Source of the DNA: Streptomyces sp. NRRL S-340
GTDB taxonomy: Bacteria; Actinomycetota; Actinomycetes; Streptomycetales; Streptomycetaceae
Length of the DNA stretch: 64,000 nt
Direction: 5' to 3'
Assembly (NCBI RefSeq): GCF_000720185.1
Contig: NZ_JOIY01000007.1
Location: 1-64,000, forward strand
Part shown: positions 52,523-62,490 of the stretch, one piece after another
How positions within the stretch are numbered: the first letter of the stretch is position 1
Layout: each line of letters opens with the position of its first letter
Notes under the pieces: model-generated
What the model was told of the DNA's origin: nothing
What the model saw: only the letters and a program-made list of their open reading frames with translations
Databases searched by the model: none
Translations under genes and position numbers: made by a program

Positions 52523-53965
52523 ATGCGCTCGCACCTGCTCAATGACCTCACCGCGGAGCACTACCGCCGCTCCGTGACCGAAGGAGTCGAGCGGGTGGCC
52601 GCCCGGATCGCCGCCACCGACCGTCCGTTCACCGGTGTCACCCCCGGCGCCCTGGCCCCCCGCGTCGACGGGATCGACCTCGACCGGCCGCTGGGCGACA
52701 CCGCCGCCGTCCTCGACGAACTCGACGAGGTCTACCTGCGGGACGCGGTCTACTTCCACCACCCCCGCTACGTCGCCCACCTCAACTGCCCGGTCGTCAT
52801 CCCGGCGGTGCTCGGCGAGGCGGTCCTGTCCGCCGTCAACTCCTCCCTGGACACCTGGGACCAGTCGGCCGGTGCCACCCTCATCGAGCGCAAGCTCGTC
52901 GGCTGGACCGCCGCCCGGATCGGCCTGGGCCCCGCCGCCGACGGCGTGTTCACCTCCGGCGGCTCCCAGTCCAACCTCCAGGCGCTGCTGCTGGCCCGCG
53001 AGGAGGCCAAGACCGACGACCCGGCCCGGCTGCGCGTCCTCGCCTCCGAGGCAGGCCACTTCAGCGTCCAGAAATCGGCGAAACTGCTCGGCCTCGGCCC
53101 CGACGCGGTGATCCCCGTCCCCGCCGACCGCGACAAGCGGATGCGGACGGTCGCGCTCGCCCGTGAACTGGAGCGCTGCCGCGCGGAGGGCCTGGTGCCC
53201 ATGGCCGTGGTCGCCACCGCCGGCACCACCGACTACGGCTCCATCGACCCGCTGCCCGAGATCGCCGAGCTGTGCGCGCGCTTCGGCACCTGGCTGCACG
53301 TGGACGCCGCCTACGGCTGCGGCCTGCTGGTCTCCCCCACCCGGCGCCACCTGCTCGCCGGCATCGAACGCGCCGACTCGGTCACCGTCGACTTCCACAA
53401 GTCCTTCTTCCAGCCGGTGAGTTCGTCGGCCCTGCTGGTCCGCGACGCGGCGACCCTGCGGCACGCCACCTTCCACGCCGAGTACCTCAACCCCCGCCGT
53501 GCTCTCGCCGAACGCATTCCCAACCAGGTCGACAAGTCCCTGCAGACCACCCGCCGCTTCGACGCGCTCAAGCTGTGGACGACGCTGCGCGTGATGGGCG
53601 CCGACGGCGTCGGCCGGCTCTTCGACGAGGTCTGCGACCTGGCCGCCGAGGGCTGGCGGATGCTCACCGCCGACCCCCGCTACGAGGTCGTCGTCGAACC
53701 GGCACTGTCCACCCTGGTCTTCCGCTACGTCCCCGCCGCCGTCACCGACCCGGCCGCCGTCGACCGCGCCAACCTGCACGCCCGCAAGGCGCTGTTCGCC
53801 TCCGGCGAGGCCGTGGTCGCGGGCACCAAGGCGGGCGGCCGCCACTACCTGAAGTTCACCCTGCTCAACCCGGAGACGACGAGGGACGACCTCGCCGCCG
53901 TCCTCGACCTGATCGCCGGCCACGCCGAGCAGTACCTGGGAGAGTCCCTTGACCGCGCGTCCTGA
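52523..53965 (+). CDS. desA: Lysine decarboxylase DesA
   Basis: Protein of 480 residues, PLP-dependent group II decarboxylase. PLP lysine in [32 protein letters not shown] carries the Asp that holds the pyridine nitrogen. It turns L-lysine into cadaverine, the first step of desferrioxamine biosynthesis. ATG at 52523 with GGAGGA upstream is the start; the frame is open before it but non-coding. The stop overlaps the desB start by 17 bases. Confidence 0.95.
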   Translation: MRSHLLNDLTAEHYRRSVTEGVERVAARIAATDRPFTGVTPGALAPRVDGIDLDRPLGDTAAVLDELDEVYLRDAVYFHHPRYVAHLNCPVVIPAVLGEAVLSAVNSSLDTWDQSAGATLIERKLVGWTAARIGLGPAADGVFTSGGSQSNLQALLLAREEAKTDDPARLRVLASEAGHFSVQKSAKLLGLGPDAVIPVPADRDKRMRTVALARELERCRAEGLVPMAVVATAGTTDYGSIDPLPEIAELCARFGTWLHVDAAYGCGLLVSPTRRHLLAGIERADSVTVDFHKSFFQPVSSSALLVRDAATLRHATFHAEYLNPRRALAERIPNQVDKSLQTTRRFDALKLWTTLRVMGADGVGRLFDEVCDLAAEGWRMLTADPRYEVVVEPALSTLVFRYVPAAVTDPAAVDRANLHARKALFASGEAVVAGTKAGGRHYLKFTLLNPETTRDDLAAVLDLIAGHAEQYLGESLDRAS

Positions 53966-55244
53966 AGCCGCACCCGCCGCCACGACCCACGACTTCGTGG
54001 GGATCGGGCTCGGCCCCTTCAACCTCGGCCTCGCCTGCCTCACCGAGCCGATCGACGGGCTCGACGGGGTCTTCCTGGAGTCCAAGCCCGACTTCACCTG
54101 GCACCCGGGCATGTTCCTCGACGGCGCCCACCTGCAGACCCCGTTCATGTCGGACCTGGTCACCCTGGCCGACCCCACGTCCCCGTACTCCTTCCTCAAC
54201 TACCTGAAGGAGAAGGGACGGCTGTACTCCTTCTACATCCGGGAGAACTTCTACCCGCTGCGCGTCGAGTACGAGGACTACTGCCGCTGGGCGGCGAACC
54301 GGCTGAGCAGCGTCCGCTTCGGCACGACGGTCACCGAGGTGACGTACGACGAGGACGACGGGCTGTACACGGTCGGGACGGACACCGGGACCGCGTACCG
54401 GGCGCCCCGGCTGGTCCTCGGCACCGGCACCCCGCCGCACCTGCCCGACGCCTGCCAGGGCCTCGGCGGCGACTTCCTGCACAACTCCCGCTACCTGGAG
54501 CACAGGGCGGACCTCCAGCGCAAGAAGTCGATCACGCTGGTCGGCAGCGGCCAGTCCGCCGCCGAGATCTACCTCGACCTGCTCGGCGAGATCGACGTCC
54601 ACGGCTACCGGCTGAACTGGGTGACCCGCTCCCCGCGCTTCTTCCCCCTCGAATACACCAAGCTCACCCTGGAGATGACCTCGCCGGAGTACGTCGACTA
54701 CTACCACGCGCTGCCCGAGGCCACCCGCTATCGCCTCGCCGAGCAGCACAAGGGCCTGTTCAAGGGCATCGACGGCGACCTGATCGACGAGATCTTCGAC
54801 CTGCTCTACCGGAAGAGCCTCAGCGGCCCCGTCCCCACCCGCCTGCTGACCAACTCCGCCCTGCACAGCGCCTCCTACGACCCCGGCAGCGGCTCCTACA
54901 CCCTCGGCTTCCGCCAGGAGGAGCAGGGCAAGGACTTCGAGCTGCGCAGCGAGGGCCTGGTCCTGGCCACCGGCTACCGCTACACCGAACCGGAGTTCCT
55001 CGCGCCCGTCCGCCACCGGCTGCGCCACGACACGCGCGGCAACCACGCCATCGGCCGCAACTACGCCATCGACGTGACCGGCCGGGGCGTCTTCCTCCAG
55101 AACGCGGGCGTGCACGCCCACAGCATCACCAGCCCCGACCTGGGCATGGGTGCCTACCGCAACAGCTGCATCATCCGCGAGCTGCTCGGCACCGAGTACT
55201 ACCCCGTCGAGAAGTCGATCGCATTCCAGGAGTTCGCCGTATGA
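53949..55244 (+). CDS. desB: Cadaverine N-monooxygenase DesB
   Basis: Protein of 431 residues, IucD-like flavin monooxygenase: [35 protein letters not shown], and the LATGYRY motif near the C-terminus. It hydroxylates cadaverine to N-hydroxycadaverine. The start is a TTG at 53949, preceded by GGGAGAG and giving the expected N-terminus; no ATG or GTG fits better. It overlaps desA by 17 bases, so translation is coupled. Confidence 0.95.
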   Translation: MTARPEAAPAATTHDFVGIGLGPFNLGLACLTEPIDGLDGVFLESKPDFTWHPGMFLDGAHLQTPFMSDLVTLADPTSPYSFLNYLKEKGRLYSFYIRENFYPLRVEYEDYCRWAANRLSSVRFGTTVTEVTYDEDDGLYTVGTDTGTAYRAPRLVLGTGTPPHLPDACQGLGGDFLHNSRYLEHRADLQRKKSITLVGSGQSAAEIYLDLLGEIDVHGYRLNWVTRSPRFFPLEYTKLTLEMTSPEYVDYYHALPEATRYRLAEQHKGLFKGIDGDLIDEIFDLLYRKSLSGPVPTRLLTNSALHSASYDPGSGSYTLGFRQEEQGKDFELRSEGLVLATGYRYTEPEFLAPVRHRLRHDTRGNHAIGRNYAIDVTGRGVFLQNAGVHAHSITSPDLGMGAYRNSCIIRELLGTEYYPVEKSIAFQEFAV

Positions 55245-55765
55245 CCTTCACGATCCGCCCGCTCGACCCGCTGAAGGACGCCGAGCTGCTGCACGGCTGG
55301 GTCACCCACCCCAAGGCGGTGTTCTGGATGATGCAGGACGCGAGGCTCCAGGACGTGGAACGCGCCTACCTGGAGATCGCGGCCGACGAGCACCACGACG
55401 CCTTCCTCGGCCTCCACGACGGCGAACCCGTCTTCCTGATGGAGCGGTACGACCCCGCCCGCCGCGAGCTGGCCGGGCTGTACGAGGCCGAGCCGGGCGA
55501 CGTCGGCATGCACTTCCTGGTCGCCCCCACCGACACGCCCGTGCACGGCTTCACCCGGGCCGTGATCACCGCCGTGCTGCGGTACCTGTTCGAGGACCCG
55601 GCCGTCCGGCGGATCGTGGTGGAGCCGGACGTGCGCAACACCGCCGTGCACGCCCTGAACGAGGCCGTCGGGTTCGTGGCGGAACGGGAGATCGACAAGC
55701 CGGAGAAGAAGGCGCTGCTGAGCTTCTGCACCCGCGAGCGGTTCGAGAAGGCGGTGGCCGCGTGA
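55241..55765 (+). CDS. desC: N-hydroxycadaverine acyltransferase DesC
   Basis: Protein of 174 residues, GNAT fold of the IucB/Acetyltransf_8 type ([61 protein letters not shown]). It acylates N-hydroxycadaverine with succinyl-CoA (or acetyl-CoA for desferrioxamine B). ATG at 55241 overlaps the desB stop (ATGA). Confidence 0.95.
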   Translation: MTFTIRPLDPLKDAELLHGWVTHPKAVFWMMQDARLQDVERAYLEIAADEHHDAFLGLHDGEPVFLMERYDPARRELAGLYEAEPGDVGMHFLVAPTDTPVHGFTRAVITAVLRYLFEDPAVRRIVVEPDVRNTAVHALNEAVGFVAEREIDKPEKKALLSFCTRERFEKAVAA

Positions 55766-57531
55766 GCCTCGCCGACGCCGTCTCCCACCTCTCCCCCGCG
55801 AACTGGGAACGGGCCAACCGCCTGCTGATCCGCAAGGCGCTCGCCGAGTTCGCCCACGAGCGGCTGATCACGCCCGAGCCGGACGGCGACGGCTACGCGG
55901 TGCGCAGCGACGACGGGCTGACCCGCTACCGCTTCACCGCCACCCGCCGCGCGCTGGACCACTGGCAGGTCGACCCGGACTCGCTCACCCGCCACCGCGA
56001 CGGCACCGAGGTTCCGCTCGCGGCGCTCGACTTCTTCGTCGAGCTGAGGGAGACCCTCGGCCTGGGCGAGGACATCCTGCCGGTCTACCTGGAGGAGATC
56101 TCCTCCACCCTCTCCAGCACCTGCTACAAGCTCACCAAGCCCCAGGTCACCTCCGCCGAACTGGCGAAGGGCTCCTTCCAGGACATCGAGACCGGCATGA
56201 CCGAGGGCCACCCGTGCTTCGTCGCCAACAACGGACGGCTCGGCTTCGGAGTGCACGAGTACCTGTCGTACGCACCCGAGACCGCGAGCCCGCTGCGGCT
56301 GGTGTGGCTGGCCGCGCACCGCTCACGGGCGGCGTTCACCGCCGGCACCGGCATCGAGTACGAGACGTTCCTGCGCGCGGAACTGGGCGAGGAAACGATC
56401 CGCCGCTTCCACGGCGTGCTCACCTCCCAGGGCCTGGACCCCGCCGACTACCTCTTCCTCCCCGTCCACCCCTGGCAGTGGTGGAACAAGCTCTCCGTCA
56501 CCTTCGCCGCCGAGATCGCCCGCCGCCACCTGGTGTGCCTGGGCGAGGGCGACGACGAGTACCTGGCCCAGCAGTCCGTGCGCACCTTCTTCAACGCCTC
56601 CCACCCCGAGAAGCACTATGTGAAGACGGCCCTGTCCGTCCTCAACATGGGCTTCATGCGCGGCCTGTCCGCCGACTACATGGAGGCCACCCCGGCCATC
56701 AACGACTGGCTGGCCCGGCTGATCGCGGGCGATCCGGTCCTGAAGGACACCGGGCTCAGCATCATCCGGGAGCGGGCGGCGGCCGGCTACCGGCACCTGG
56801 AGTACGAGGCCGCCACGGACCGCCACTCGCCGTACCGCAAGATGCTGGCCGCGCTGTGGCGGGAGAGCCCGGTGCCCTCGCTGCGCGGCGGGGAGTCCCT
56901 GGCGACGATGGCCTCGCTGCTGCACGTCGACCACGAGGGCGCCTCCTTCGCGGGCGCGCTGATCGCCCGCTCCGGGCTGCCGCCCCGGCAGTGGCTGCGC
57001 GACTACCTGCGCGCCTACCTGGTGCCGCTGCTGCACAGCTTCTACGCCTACGACCTGGTGTTCATGCCGCACGGCGAGAACGTGATCCTGGTCCTGGAGG
57101 ACGGTGCGGTGCGCCGGGCGGTGTTCAAGGACATCGCCGAGGAGATCGCGGTGATGGACCCGGACGCGGTGCTGCCGCCCCAGGTGCGCCGGATCCGGGT
57201 GGAGGTCCCGGAGGACCACAAGCTGCTGTCCGTCTTCACCGACGTCTTCGACTGCTTCTTCCGCTTCCTGGCGGCGATCCTGGCCGAGGAGGGCGTGCTG
57301 GAGGAGGACGGTTTCTGGGCGACGGTCGCCGAGGTCGTCCGCGCCTACCAGGAGTCGGTGCCCTCCCTCGCCGACCGCTTCCGCCGGTACGACCTGTTCG
57401 CACCCGAGTTCGCGCTGTCCTGCCTCAACCGGCTCCAGTTGCGCAACAACCGGCAGATGGTGGACCTGGCCGACCCGTCGGGCGCGCTGCAACTTGCGGG
57501 CACCCTGCGCAACCCCCTGGCCGGGCTGTAG
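55762..57531 (+). CDS. desD: Desferrioxamine synthetase DesD (NIS synthetase)
   Basis: Protein of 589 residues, IucA/IucC NRPS-independent siderophore synthetase. Conserved motifs: GHPCFVANNGRLGFG, LPVHPWQWWNKL, KTALSVLNMGFMRGLSADY, HGENVILVLEDG, and a C-terminal FhuF-like part. It joins three acyl-hydroxycadaverine units and closes the macrocycle (ferrioxamine E) using ATP. GTG at 55762 overlaps the desC stop (GTGA). Last gene of the operon, followed by a strong terminator. Confidence 0.96.
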   Translation: MSLADAVSHLSPANWERANRLLIRKALAEFAHERLITPEPDGDGYAVRSDDGLTRYRFTATRRALDHWQVDPDSLTRHRDGTEVPLAALDFFVELRETLGLGEDILPVYLEEISSTLSSTCYKLTKPQVTSAELAKGSFQDIETGMTEGHPCFVANNGRLGFGVHEYLSYAPETASPLRLVWLAAHRSRAAFTAGTGIEYETFLRAELGEETIRRFHGVLTSQGLDPADYLFLPVHPWQWWNKLSVTFAAEIARRHLVCLGEGDDEYLAQQSVRTFFNASHPEKHYVKTALSVLNMGFMRGLSADYMEATPAINDWLARLIAGDPVLKDTGLSIIRERAAAGYRHLEYEAATDRHSPYRKMLAALWRESPVPSLRGGESLATMASLLHVDHEGASFAGALIARSGLPPRQWLRDYLRAYLVPLLHSFYAYDLVFMPHGENVILVLEDGAVRRAVFKDIAEEIAVMDPDAVLPPQVRRIRVEVPEDHKLLSVFTDVFDCFFRFLAAILAEEGVLEEDGFWATVAEVVRAYQESVPSLADRFRRYDLFAPEFALSCLNRLQLRNNRQMVDLADPSGALQLAGTLRNPLAGL

Positions 57532-57551
57532 GCCGCGGCTCCCGAAGACGT

Positions 57552-57588
57552 GCGGGCGCCCCGGAGTACGGTCCTCCGGGGCGCCCGC
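57552..57588. terminator. Bidirectional terminator between desD and the hexosaminidase gene
   Basis: A perfect 15-bp stem (GCGGGCGCCCCGGAG with its complement) closes on a 7-base loop (TACGGTC). It lies in the 74-base gap between two convergent genes and should end both transcripts. Confidence 0.9.
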
Positions 57589-57605
57589 CGGCACGTCCGT
57601 GCCGG

Positions 57606-59324
57606 TCAGCCGTTCGTCCAGGGCACCTGCGGCGAGCGGTAGTAGCCGATGCCCAGGGCGTCCCAGCGCGGTGCCTGCGCGGCGAGCCGGACCTTGTAGG
57701 TGTCCCAGTCGTGCGTGGCCGCGGGCGACCAGCCGAGTTCGGCGGCACCCGGCAGCCGCGGGAAGGCCATCGTGTCGAGCTGGGCCGAGGTGGACAGCGT
57801 CTCCGACCACAGCGGCGCCTCGACGCCCCGCACCGCGGACGCGGGCGCCCCCGGCAGATAGGCGGCGGGGTCCCAGTCGTAGGAGCGCCGCACCTCCACG
57901 TACCCGGCCCAGGACAGGCCGAGCGGGGTGTCCTTGGTGTACTTCATGTCGAGGTAGACCCGGTCGGCCGGGGACAGGATCAGCCCGGTGCCGTGCTGCG
58001 CGGCCTGGGCGACCTGGGCCTTCTCGGCGGCGCTGGTGGAGTCCATGCCCCAGTACTGGGCAAGGGCGCCCTCGGCGGGGGTGGCGCCGGTCAGCTGGTG
58101 CCAGCCGATGACCGTCTTGCCGTACTTGGCGACGATCGGCTGCACCCGGTTCATGAAGGTGACGTAGTCCTCGTGGCTGGTGGAGTGCGCCTCGTCGCCG
58201 CCGATGTGCAGATAGCGGCCGGGGGTGAGGGCGGCCAGCTCGCGGATCACGTCGTCCGCGAAGTCGTACGTCCTCTCCTTGGGCGCGCACAGCGAGCTGA
58301 AGCCGACCTTGGTGCCGGTGTAGAGCGGGGGCGCCACGCCGTCGCAGTTCAGCTCGGCGTAGGAGGCGAGGGCCGCGTTGGTGTGGCCCGGCATGTCGAT
58401 CTCGGGCACGACCTCCAGGTAGCGGGAGGCGGCGTAGCGGACGATCTCGCGGTAGTCGGCCTTGGTGTAGAACCCGCCCGGCCCGCCGCCGACCTGCGTG
58501 GAACCGCCGTAGGCGGCCAGGCGCGGCCAGGAGTCCACGGCGATGCGCCAGCCCTGGTCGTCGCTGAGGTGCAGGTGCAGCTCGTTGATCTTGTAGAGGG
58601 CGAGCTCGTCGATGTAACGCTTGACCTGGCCGACGGTGAAGAAGTGCCGGGAGACGTCGAGCATGGCGCCCCGGTAGGCGTAGCGCGGGCTGTCCTGGAC
58701 GGTGCCGCCCGCGACCAGCCAGGGGCCGCGCTGCACGGACTTCTTCTCGACGGCCGCGGGCAGCAGCTGACGCAGCGTCTGCACGCCGTGGAAGAGACCG
58801 GCCGGCTTCCCGGCGGTGATGGTCACGCCCCGGGGGCCGCTGTCGATGCGGTAGCCCTCGGCGCCGAACGGGCCCTTGTCCAGGCGGAGCCGGATGCCCG
58901 CCGGGCCGTGCGTGGTCAGCGGCAGGCGGTAGCCGGTGGCGGGGCGCAGGAGGTCCGCCAGGTAGGCGCCGACCCGGCGGGCCTCGCGGGAGCCGCCGAC
59001 GCCGATGCGGGTGCCGGGCGTGATCCGGTACGGGGATCCGCCCGCCGTGACGGAGGCCGGGGCGGGGATCACCTGGTTCAGCGGGGTCGCCGCGCCTGTC
59101 CGGCCGGTGGCGGACTGCCCGGCGGTGGCCTGCCCGGCGGGTGCGGCGCCGACCGCGCAGGCCCCGGCCGCCGCAACCAGCAGCAGGGCGCCCAGGACCC
59201 GCGGGGCGCGGGCGGGGCGGGGGGCGGGGTGGCCGGACGGGGCGGGCCGGTCCGGCCGGCCGGTCCGGAAAGCGGTGCGGGCGGTGAGGGACTTGCGGGG
59301 AGTCGTGCTGCGGTGCCGTCTCAC
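57606..59324 (-). CDS. Secreted GH20 beta-N-acetylhexosaminidase
   Basis: Protein of 572 residues: a signal-like N-terminus (RVLGALLLVAAAGACAVGAA, possibly a weak lipobox), a GH20b domain, then the catalytic TIM barrel. The Asp-Glu pair is in YLHIGGDEAHSTSHEDY, and MLDVSRHFFTVGQVKRYID, HLHLSDDQGWRI and VPEIDMPGHTNAALA are typical of Streptomyces SpHex-like enzymes with the substrate-assisted mechanism. It releases GlcNAc from chitooligomers. GTG at 59324 with AAGGGAG upstream. A DasR-like site lies 52-67 bases upstream. Confidence 0.93.
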   Translation of the reverse strand: MRRHRSTTPRKSLTARTAFRTGRPDRPAPSGHPAPRPARAPRVLGALLLVAAAGACAVGAAPAGQATAGQSATGRTGAATPLNQVIPAPASVTAGGSPYRITPGTRIGVGGSREARRVGAYLADLLRPATGYRLPLTTHGPAGIRLRLDKGPFGAEGYRIDSGPRGVTITAGKPAGLFHGVQTLRQLLPAAVEKKSVQRGPWLVAGGTVQDSPRYAYRGAMLDVSRHFFTVGQVKRYIDELALYKINELHLHLSDDQGWRIAVDSWPRLAAYGGSTQVGGGPGGFYTKADYREIVRYAASRYLEVVPEIDMPGHTNAALASYAELNCDGVAPPLYTGTKVGFSSLCAPKERTYDFADDVIRELAALTPGRYLHIGGDEAHSTSHEDYVTFMNRVQPIVAKYGKTVIGWHQLTGATPAEGALAQYWGMDSTSAAEKAQVAQAAQHGTGLILSPADRVYLDMKYTKDTPLGLSWAGYVEVRRSYDWDPAAYLPGAPASAVRGVEAPLWSETLSTSAQLDTMAFPRLPGAAELGWSPAATHDWDTYKVRLAAQAPRWDALGIGYYRSPQVPWTNG

Positions 59325-59375
59325 ATGCGCTCCCTTCACACTGGGGCGGGGGCCCGGGAGGCCCGGGGGTACCCC

Positions 59376-59391
59376 GAGGGTATAGACCACT
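59376..59391. promoter_or_regulatory. DasR-responsive element (dre)-like site
   Basis: On the minus strand the sequence reads AGTGGTCTATACCCTC, matching the dre consensus A(C/G)TGGTCTAGACCA(C/G)T over its left half and centre. Its position upstream of a hexosaminidase gene fits the known DasR regulon, which responds to GlcNAc 6-phosphate. Confidence 0.75.
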
Positions 59392-59421
59392 CTCCCGCAG
59401 AACCGGTGAAACAATCACCCC

Positions 59422-60309
59422 ATGGCGGAAATCCTCCAGAAGGACGGCACCTGGGCCTTCGACGGCGACGCCCTCCGGCTGACCCCGGGGCGGGACCGGA
59501 ACATCAGTGTGCTGCGGCGGGAGCTGGGTGAACTCCGGGTGCCGCTGCGCGCGTTGGCGGGCATCTCGTTCGAACAGGGCAAGCGGGCGGGGCGGCTCAG
59601 GCTGCGGCTGCGCGAGGGCGCCGACCCCCTGCTGCACGCCACCGGCGGCCGGCTGACCGAACCGCACGACCCCTACCAGCTCCTCGTGGAGCCGGACCGC
59701 TACGGCGTCGCCGAGTACGTCGTCGACGAGGTGCGCGGCGCCCTGCTGCTCGAAGAGGTCCCGCCCGGACCGGTGAAGGAGTATCTGCTGCCCGGGCCGT
59801 CCGTGCCGCTGTCGGTGTCCGCCGGGGACGGCACGGCGAGCTTCGACGGCGAACGGGTCCGCCTGGAGTGGAACTGGAAGACGGAGGACGCCAAGGCCGC
59901 CACCGGCGTGCGCACCCTGGAGCTGGCGGACATCACCGGCGTGGAGTGGGTGCCCGCCGCCGGCCTGGAGAACGGTCACCTGCGGCTGACCGTTCGGGGC
60001 GCGCCGGCCTCGGCGCCGCCGAAGTACGACCCGAACGCCGTCGAGCTGTGGGGCTTCAAGAAGGACCCGCTGATGGCGCTGGTCGCGGCGGCGGTGCAGG
60101 CACGGCTGCCGCACCCGTCCGCCCCGGTGCCGGACGACGGACCGGCAGAACCCGCGGTCCCGCCCGCGCGGCCCGCGCCGTCCGCCGCCGAGGACGAGCA
60201 CGACGCGCTGCTGCGGCGGCTGCGGGAGCTGGGTGAGCTGCACCGCTCGGGCGTGCTCACCGACGAGGAGTTCACGCAGGCCAAGCGGGCGGTCCTCAGC
60301 CGCATGTGA
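59422..60309 (+). CDS. DUF4429 and SHOCT domain protein
   Basis: Protein of 295 residues. Two DUF4429 (PH-like) units (about 1-115 and 120-235) are followed by a proline-rich linker and a C-terminal SHOCT motif (LRRLRELGELHRSGVLTDEEFTQAKRAVL). These proteins are common in Streptomyces; the function is unknown. ATG at 59422. Divergent from the hexosaminidase gene with 97 bases between. A GC hairpin follows the stop. Confidence 0.88.
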   Translation: MAEILQKDGTWAFDGDALRLTPGRDRNISVLRRELGELRVPLRALAGISFEQGKRAGRLRLRLREGADPLLHATGGRLTEPHDPYQLLVEPDRYGVAEYVVDEVRGALLLEEVPPGPVKEYLLPGPSVPLSVSAGDGTASFDGERVRLEWNWKTEDAKAATGVRTLELADITGVEWVPAAGLENGHLRLTVRGAPASAPPKYDPNAVELWGFKKDPLMALVAAAVQARLPHPSAPVPDDGPAEPAVPPARPAPSAAEDEHDALLRRLRELGELHRSGVLTDEEFTQAKRAVLSRM

Positions 60310-60329
60310 GAACCGCCCGCGGGGCCCCT

Positions 60330-60366
60330 GCCGGGCCGGGTGCCGCCGGGTGCGCGCCGGCCCGGC
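60330..60366. terminator. Hairpin between convergent DUF4429 and phosphoesterase genes
   Basis: GCCGGGCCGG (60330-60339) and CCGGCCCGGC (60357-60366) form a perfect 10-bp stem with a 17-base loop in a 58-base convergent gap. A terminator is likely although there is no U-tract. Confidence 0.65.
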
Positions 60367-60367
60367 G

Positions 60368-61966
60368 CTACTTGGCGCGGCGGGCCACCGTGAAGTGGTC
60401 GACCTGCGCGCCGGTCTCGGCGATGCCGCGCACCGTCAGCGTGGCCTGGCGGCCCCGGGCGGCCGGGGTGACGTCCACGCGCAGGAAGGAGTAGTCGAGG
60501 TAGCGCACGCGCGACCAGTCGGCGGTCTCCTTCTGCCGGGCGCCGTCCTTGAGGCAGACAAACGACGAGACGGCGTCCACCTGCTTCTCGTGGCCCTCGT
60601 AGGTCTGGTCGGCGCTGAAGGCGTACAGGCTCTTGCCGGCCGCGCCCGCCGTGACGTAGACGACGCCGTCGGTCTCGGGGTAGGCGGTGCCGCCGATCGG
60701 GAGCTTCTTGGCGACCTGGCCGCCCTTGATCACGTCGGTGCGCTCGTAGACGTGGTTGTGACCGTTGATGACCAGGTCCACGGTGTACTTCTCGAACAGC
60801 GGCACCCACTCCTGGCGCACGCCCCCCTCCGAGGCGTGCGCGGTGGAGGTGCAGTAGGCGCAGTGGTGGAAGAAGACGACGACGAAGTCGACGTCGCGGT
60901 GGGCCCGGTACTTCTTGAGCTGGGCCTCCAGCCACCTGGTCTGGGTGCCGCCGGAGATGCCGAGGTTGGCCGGGATCTCGAAGGAGATGTCATTGGCGTC
61001 CAGCGAGATGACGGCGGTGTTGCCGTAGACGAAGGAGTAGACGCCCGGCAGGTTCTCGGCGTCGGGTCCGTTGTCCGGGAGCGTCCAGCGGGCCTCCTCG
61101 CCGCCGTAGCCGTTGGGCGAGTACCAGGCCTCCATGTCGTGGTTGCCGTACGAGACCATCCACGGGACCTGCTTGGCGACGGACTCGGTCTGGTACAGGA
61201 ACTGGTCCCAGACGCGGGAGTCGAAGCCGCTGTCGCTCGTCCTGCCCTGTCCGGCCGGGTCGCCGTAGGCGATGTCGCCGGCGTGCAGGTGGAAGGCGGG
61301 GTCCTGGCCGAGGATCAGGGCGTCGTTGGCCAGGCCGTGGTAGCTGACGCCCTGGTCGCCGAAGGCGGTGAAGGTGAACGGCGCCTTGTCCGCGGGGGCG
61401 GTGGTGAAGGTGCCGAGCGTGCCGGTCAGGTGGCGCTCGGCCGGGTCGAAGCCCTGGTGGCCGACGCCGTAGTAGTAGGTGCGGCCGGGGCGCAGGTGGG
61501 TGAGCTTGGCGTGCAGGTAGTACTGGGTGCGGTCGCCGCTCGCGCCGACACCGGCCGGGGTGTAAAGGGTGCGGACCTCGGCGGGTATCTTCCGCGACAG
61601 GTCCCAGGGGTGCGCGCCGACCCGGATGAACGGCTTCCTGACGGCGACCGGGACCTGCCAGGAGACGGTGATCTCGGTGCGCGGGTCGTTGCCGAAGGCG
61701 AGGTGGCGGCCGAAGGGGGCGACCAGGGCGCCGTCGACGGAGTCGGCCGAGGAGGCGGGGGCCGTGGTGGCGGTGCGCTGCGCGGGCACGGCGGCCTGCG
61801 CGGCGGTGCCCGTCACGAACGCGCCACCCGCGACGGCGCCGAGGGTGACCGCGCCGCCCCGGATCATCGTGCGCCGCGAGAACTTGGAACGCAGGTACTC
61901 GTGCTGCTCGGCCATGCTCATGCGCTCGGCCAGCTTCTCGGGTACGCCCATGCGAGGAATGTCCAT
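60368..61966 (-). CDS. Exported purple acid phosphatase-type metallophosphoesterase
   Basis: Protein of 532 residues. A Tat signal (KFSRRTMIRGGAVTLGAVAG) is preceded by about 28 extra residues. A fibronectin III-like purple acid phosphatase N-domain (about 80-195) is followed by the metallophos domain with FGDQGVSYHG, AGDIAYGDPAG, SYGNHDMEAWY, VFFHHCAYCTS and INGHNHVYER supplying metal ligands. It probably hydrolyses phosphate esters outside the cell. ATG at 61966; the start could be a later in-frame Met. Divergent from a small conserved gene. Confidence 0.92.
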   Translation of the reverse strand: MDIPRMGVPEKLAERMSMAEQHEYLRSKFSRRTMIRGGAVTLGAVAGGAFVTGTAAQAAVPAQRTATTAPASSADSVDGALVAPFGRHLAFGNDPRTEITVSWQVPVAVRKPFIRVGAHPWDLSRKIPAEVRTLYTPAGVGASGDRTQYYLHAKLTHLRPGRTYYYGVGHQGFDPAERHLTGTLGTFTTAPADKAPFTFTAFGDQGVSYHGLANDALILGQDPAFHLHAGDIAYGDPAGQGRTSDSGFDSRVWDQFLYQTESVAKQVPWMVSYGNHDMEAWYSPNGYGGEEARWTLPDNGPDAENLPGVYSFVYGNTAVISLDANDISFEIPANLGISGGTQTRWLEAQLKKYRAHRDVDFVVVFFHHCAYCTSTAHASEGGVRQEWVPLFEKYTVDLVINGHNHVYERTDVIKGGQVAKKLPIGGTAYPETDGVVYVTAGAAGKSLYAFSADQTYEGHEKQVDAVSSFVCLKDGARQKETADWSRVRYLDYSFLRVDVTPAARGRQATLTVRGIAETGAQVDHFTVARRAK

Positions 61967-62116
61967 GGCGTCTGAAAATGGCCGACCGGGGCGGCGGCGG
62001 ACGGGACGGCGGGTGGACGGCTCACGAACAGCACCTCACCGGCGCATGAACAGGCCCTTGCCCGAAATCGGGCAGGATTCTTGCGAAAGTGATCGCGGTA
62101 CCCCAGGATCTACCGG

Positions 62117-62374
62117 GTGCACGACGAACTGGTTGATCATCTGACGCGGTCCACGCCCCTGAACCGGGGCGAGGCGCTGCGTGTGGTCCAGGACGTGCTC
62201 GCCTACTTCGACGAGACGACCGAGGAGTTCGTCCGTCGCCGCCACCGCGAGCTGCAGGCCCAGGGCCTGGTGAACGCGGAGATCTTCGAACGGATCGCGG
62301 CGGACCTGAAGTACCGCGCGGTGGCGCCGCCGGAGCTGTCCCTGCGGCAGCTGCGGCGCATCGTCTACGGCTGA
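62117..62374 (+). CDS. Small conserved protein of unknown function
   Basis: Protein of 85 residues (DELVDHLTRSTPLNRGEALRV, VLAYFDETTEEFVRRRHREL, GLVNAEIFERIAADLKYRAV), helical and charged. No domain recognised, but the composition is strongly protein-like and I recall similar small proteins at this position in other streptomycetes. GTG at 62117; spacing to AGGATC is 5-7 bases. Divergent from the phosphoesterase and 116 bases before glmS. Confidence 0.8.
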   Translation: MHDELVDHLTRSTPLNRGEALRVVQDVLAYFDETTEEFVRRRHRELQAQGLVNAEIFERIAADLKYRAVAPPELSLRQLRRIVYG

Positions 62375-62422
62375 CCGCGCACCGGTGGCGCCGCCGGCAC
62401 GGCGGCACCACCGGGCGGCAGC

Positions 62423-62450
62423 GACAGCACCAGCACCAGCACCAGCACCC
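62423..62450. repeat. Short AGCACC hexamer run
   Basis: Four to five copies of a 6-base unit (CAGCAC) in the leader of glmS, 40-70 bases before its start. No dre site was seen in this leader. Confidence 0.6.
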
Positions 62451-62490
62451 ACAGCAGCATCGACTCGGGGAAAAGGGACGGGACTTGTAT

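Noticed and set aside
50373..57531. des genes as a novel biosynthetic system
   Set aside because: All six genes match the known desferrioxamine cluster in order and motif; nothing is missing or added.
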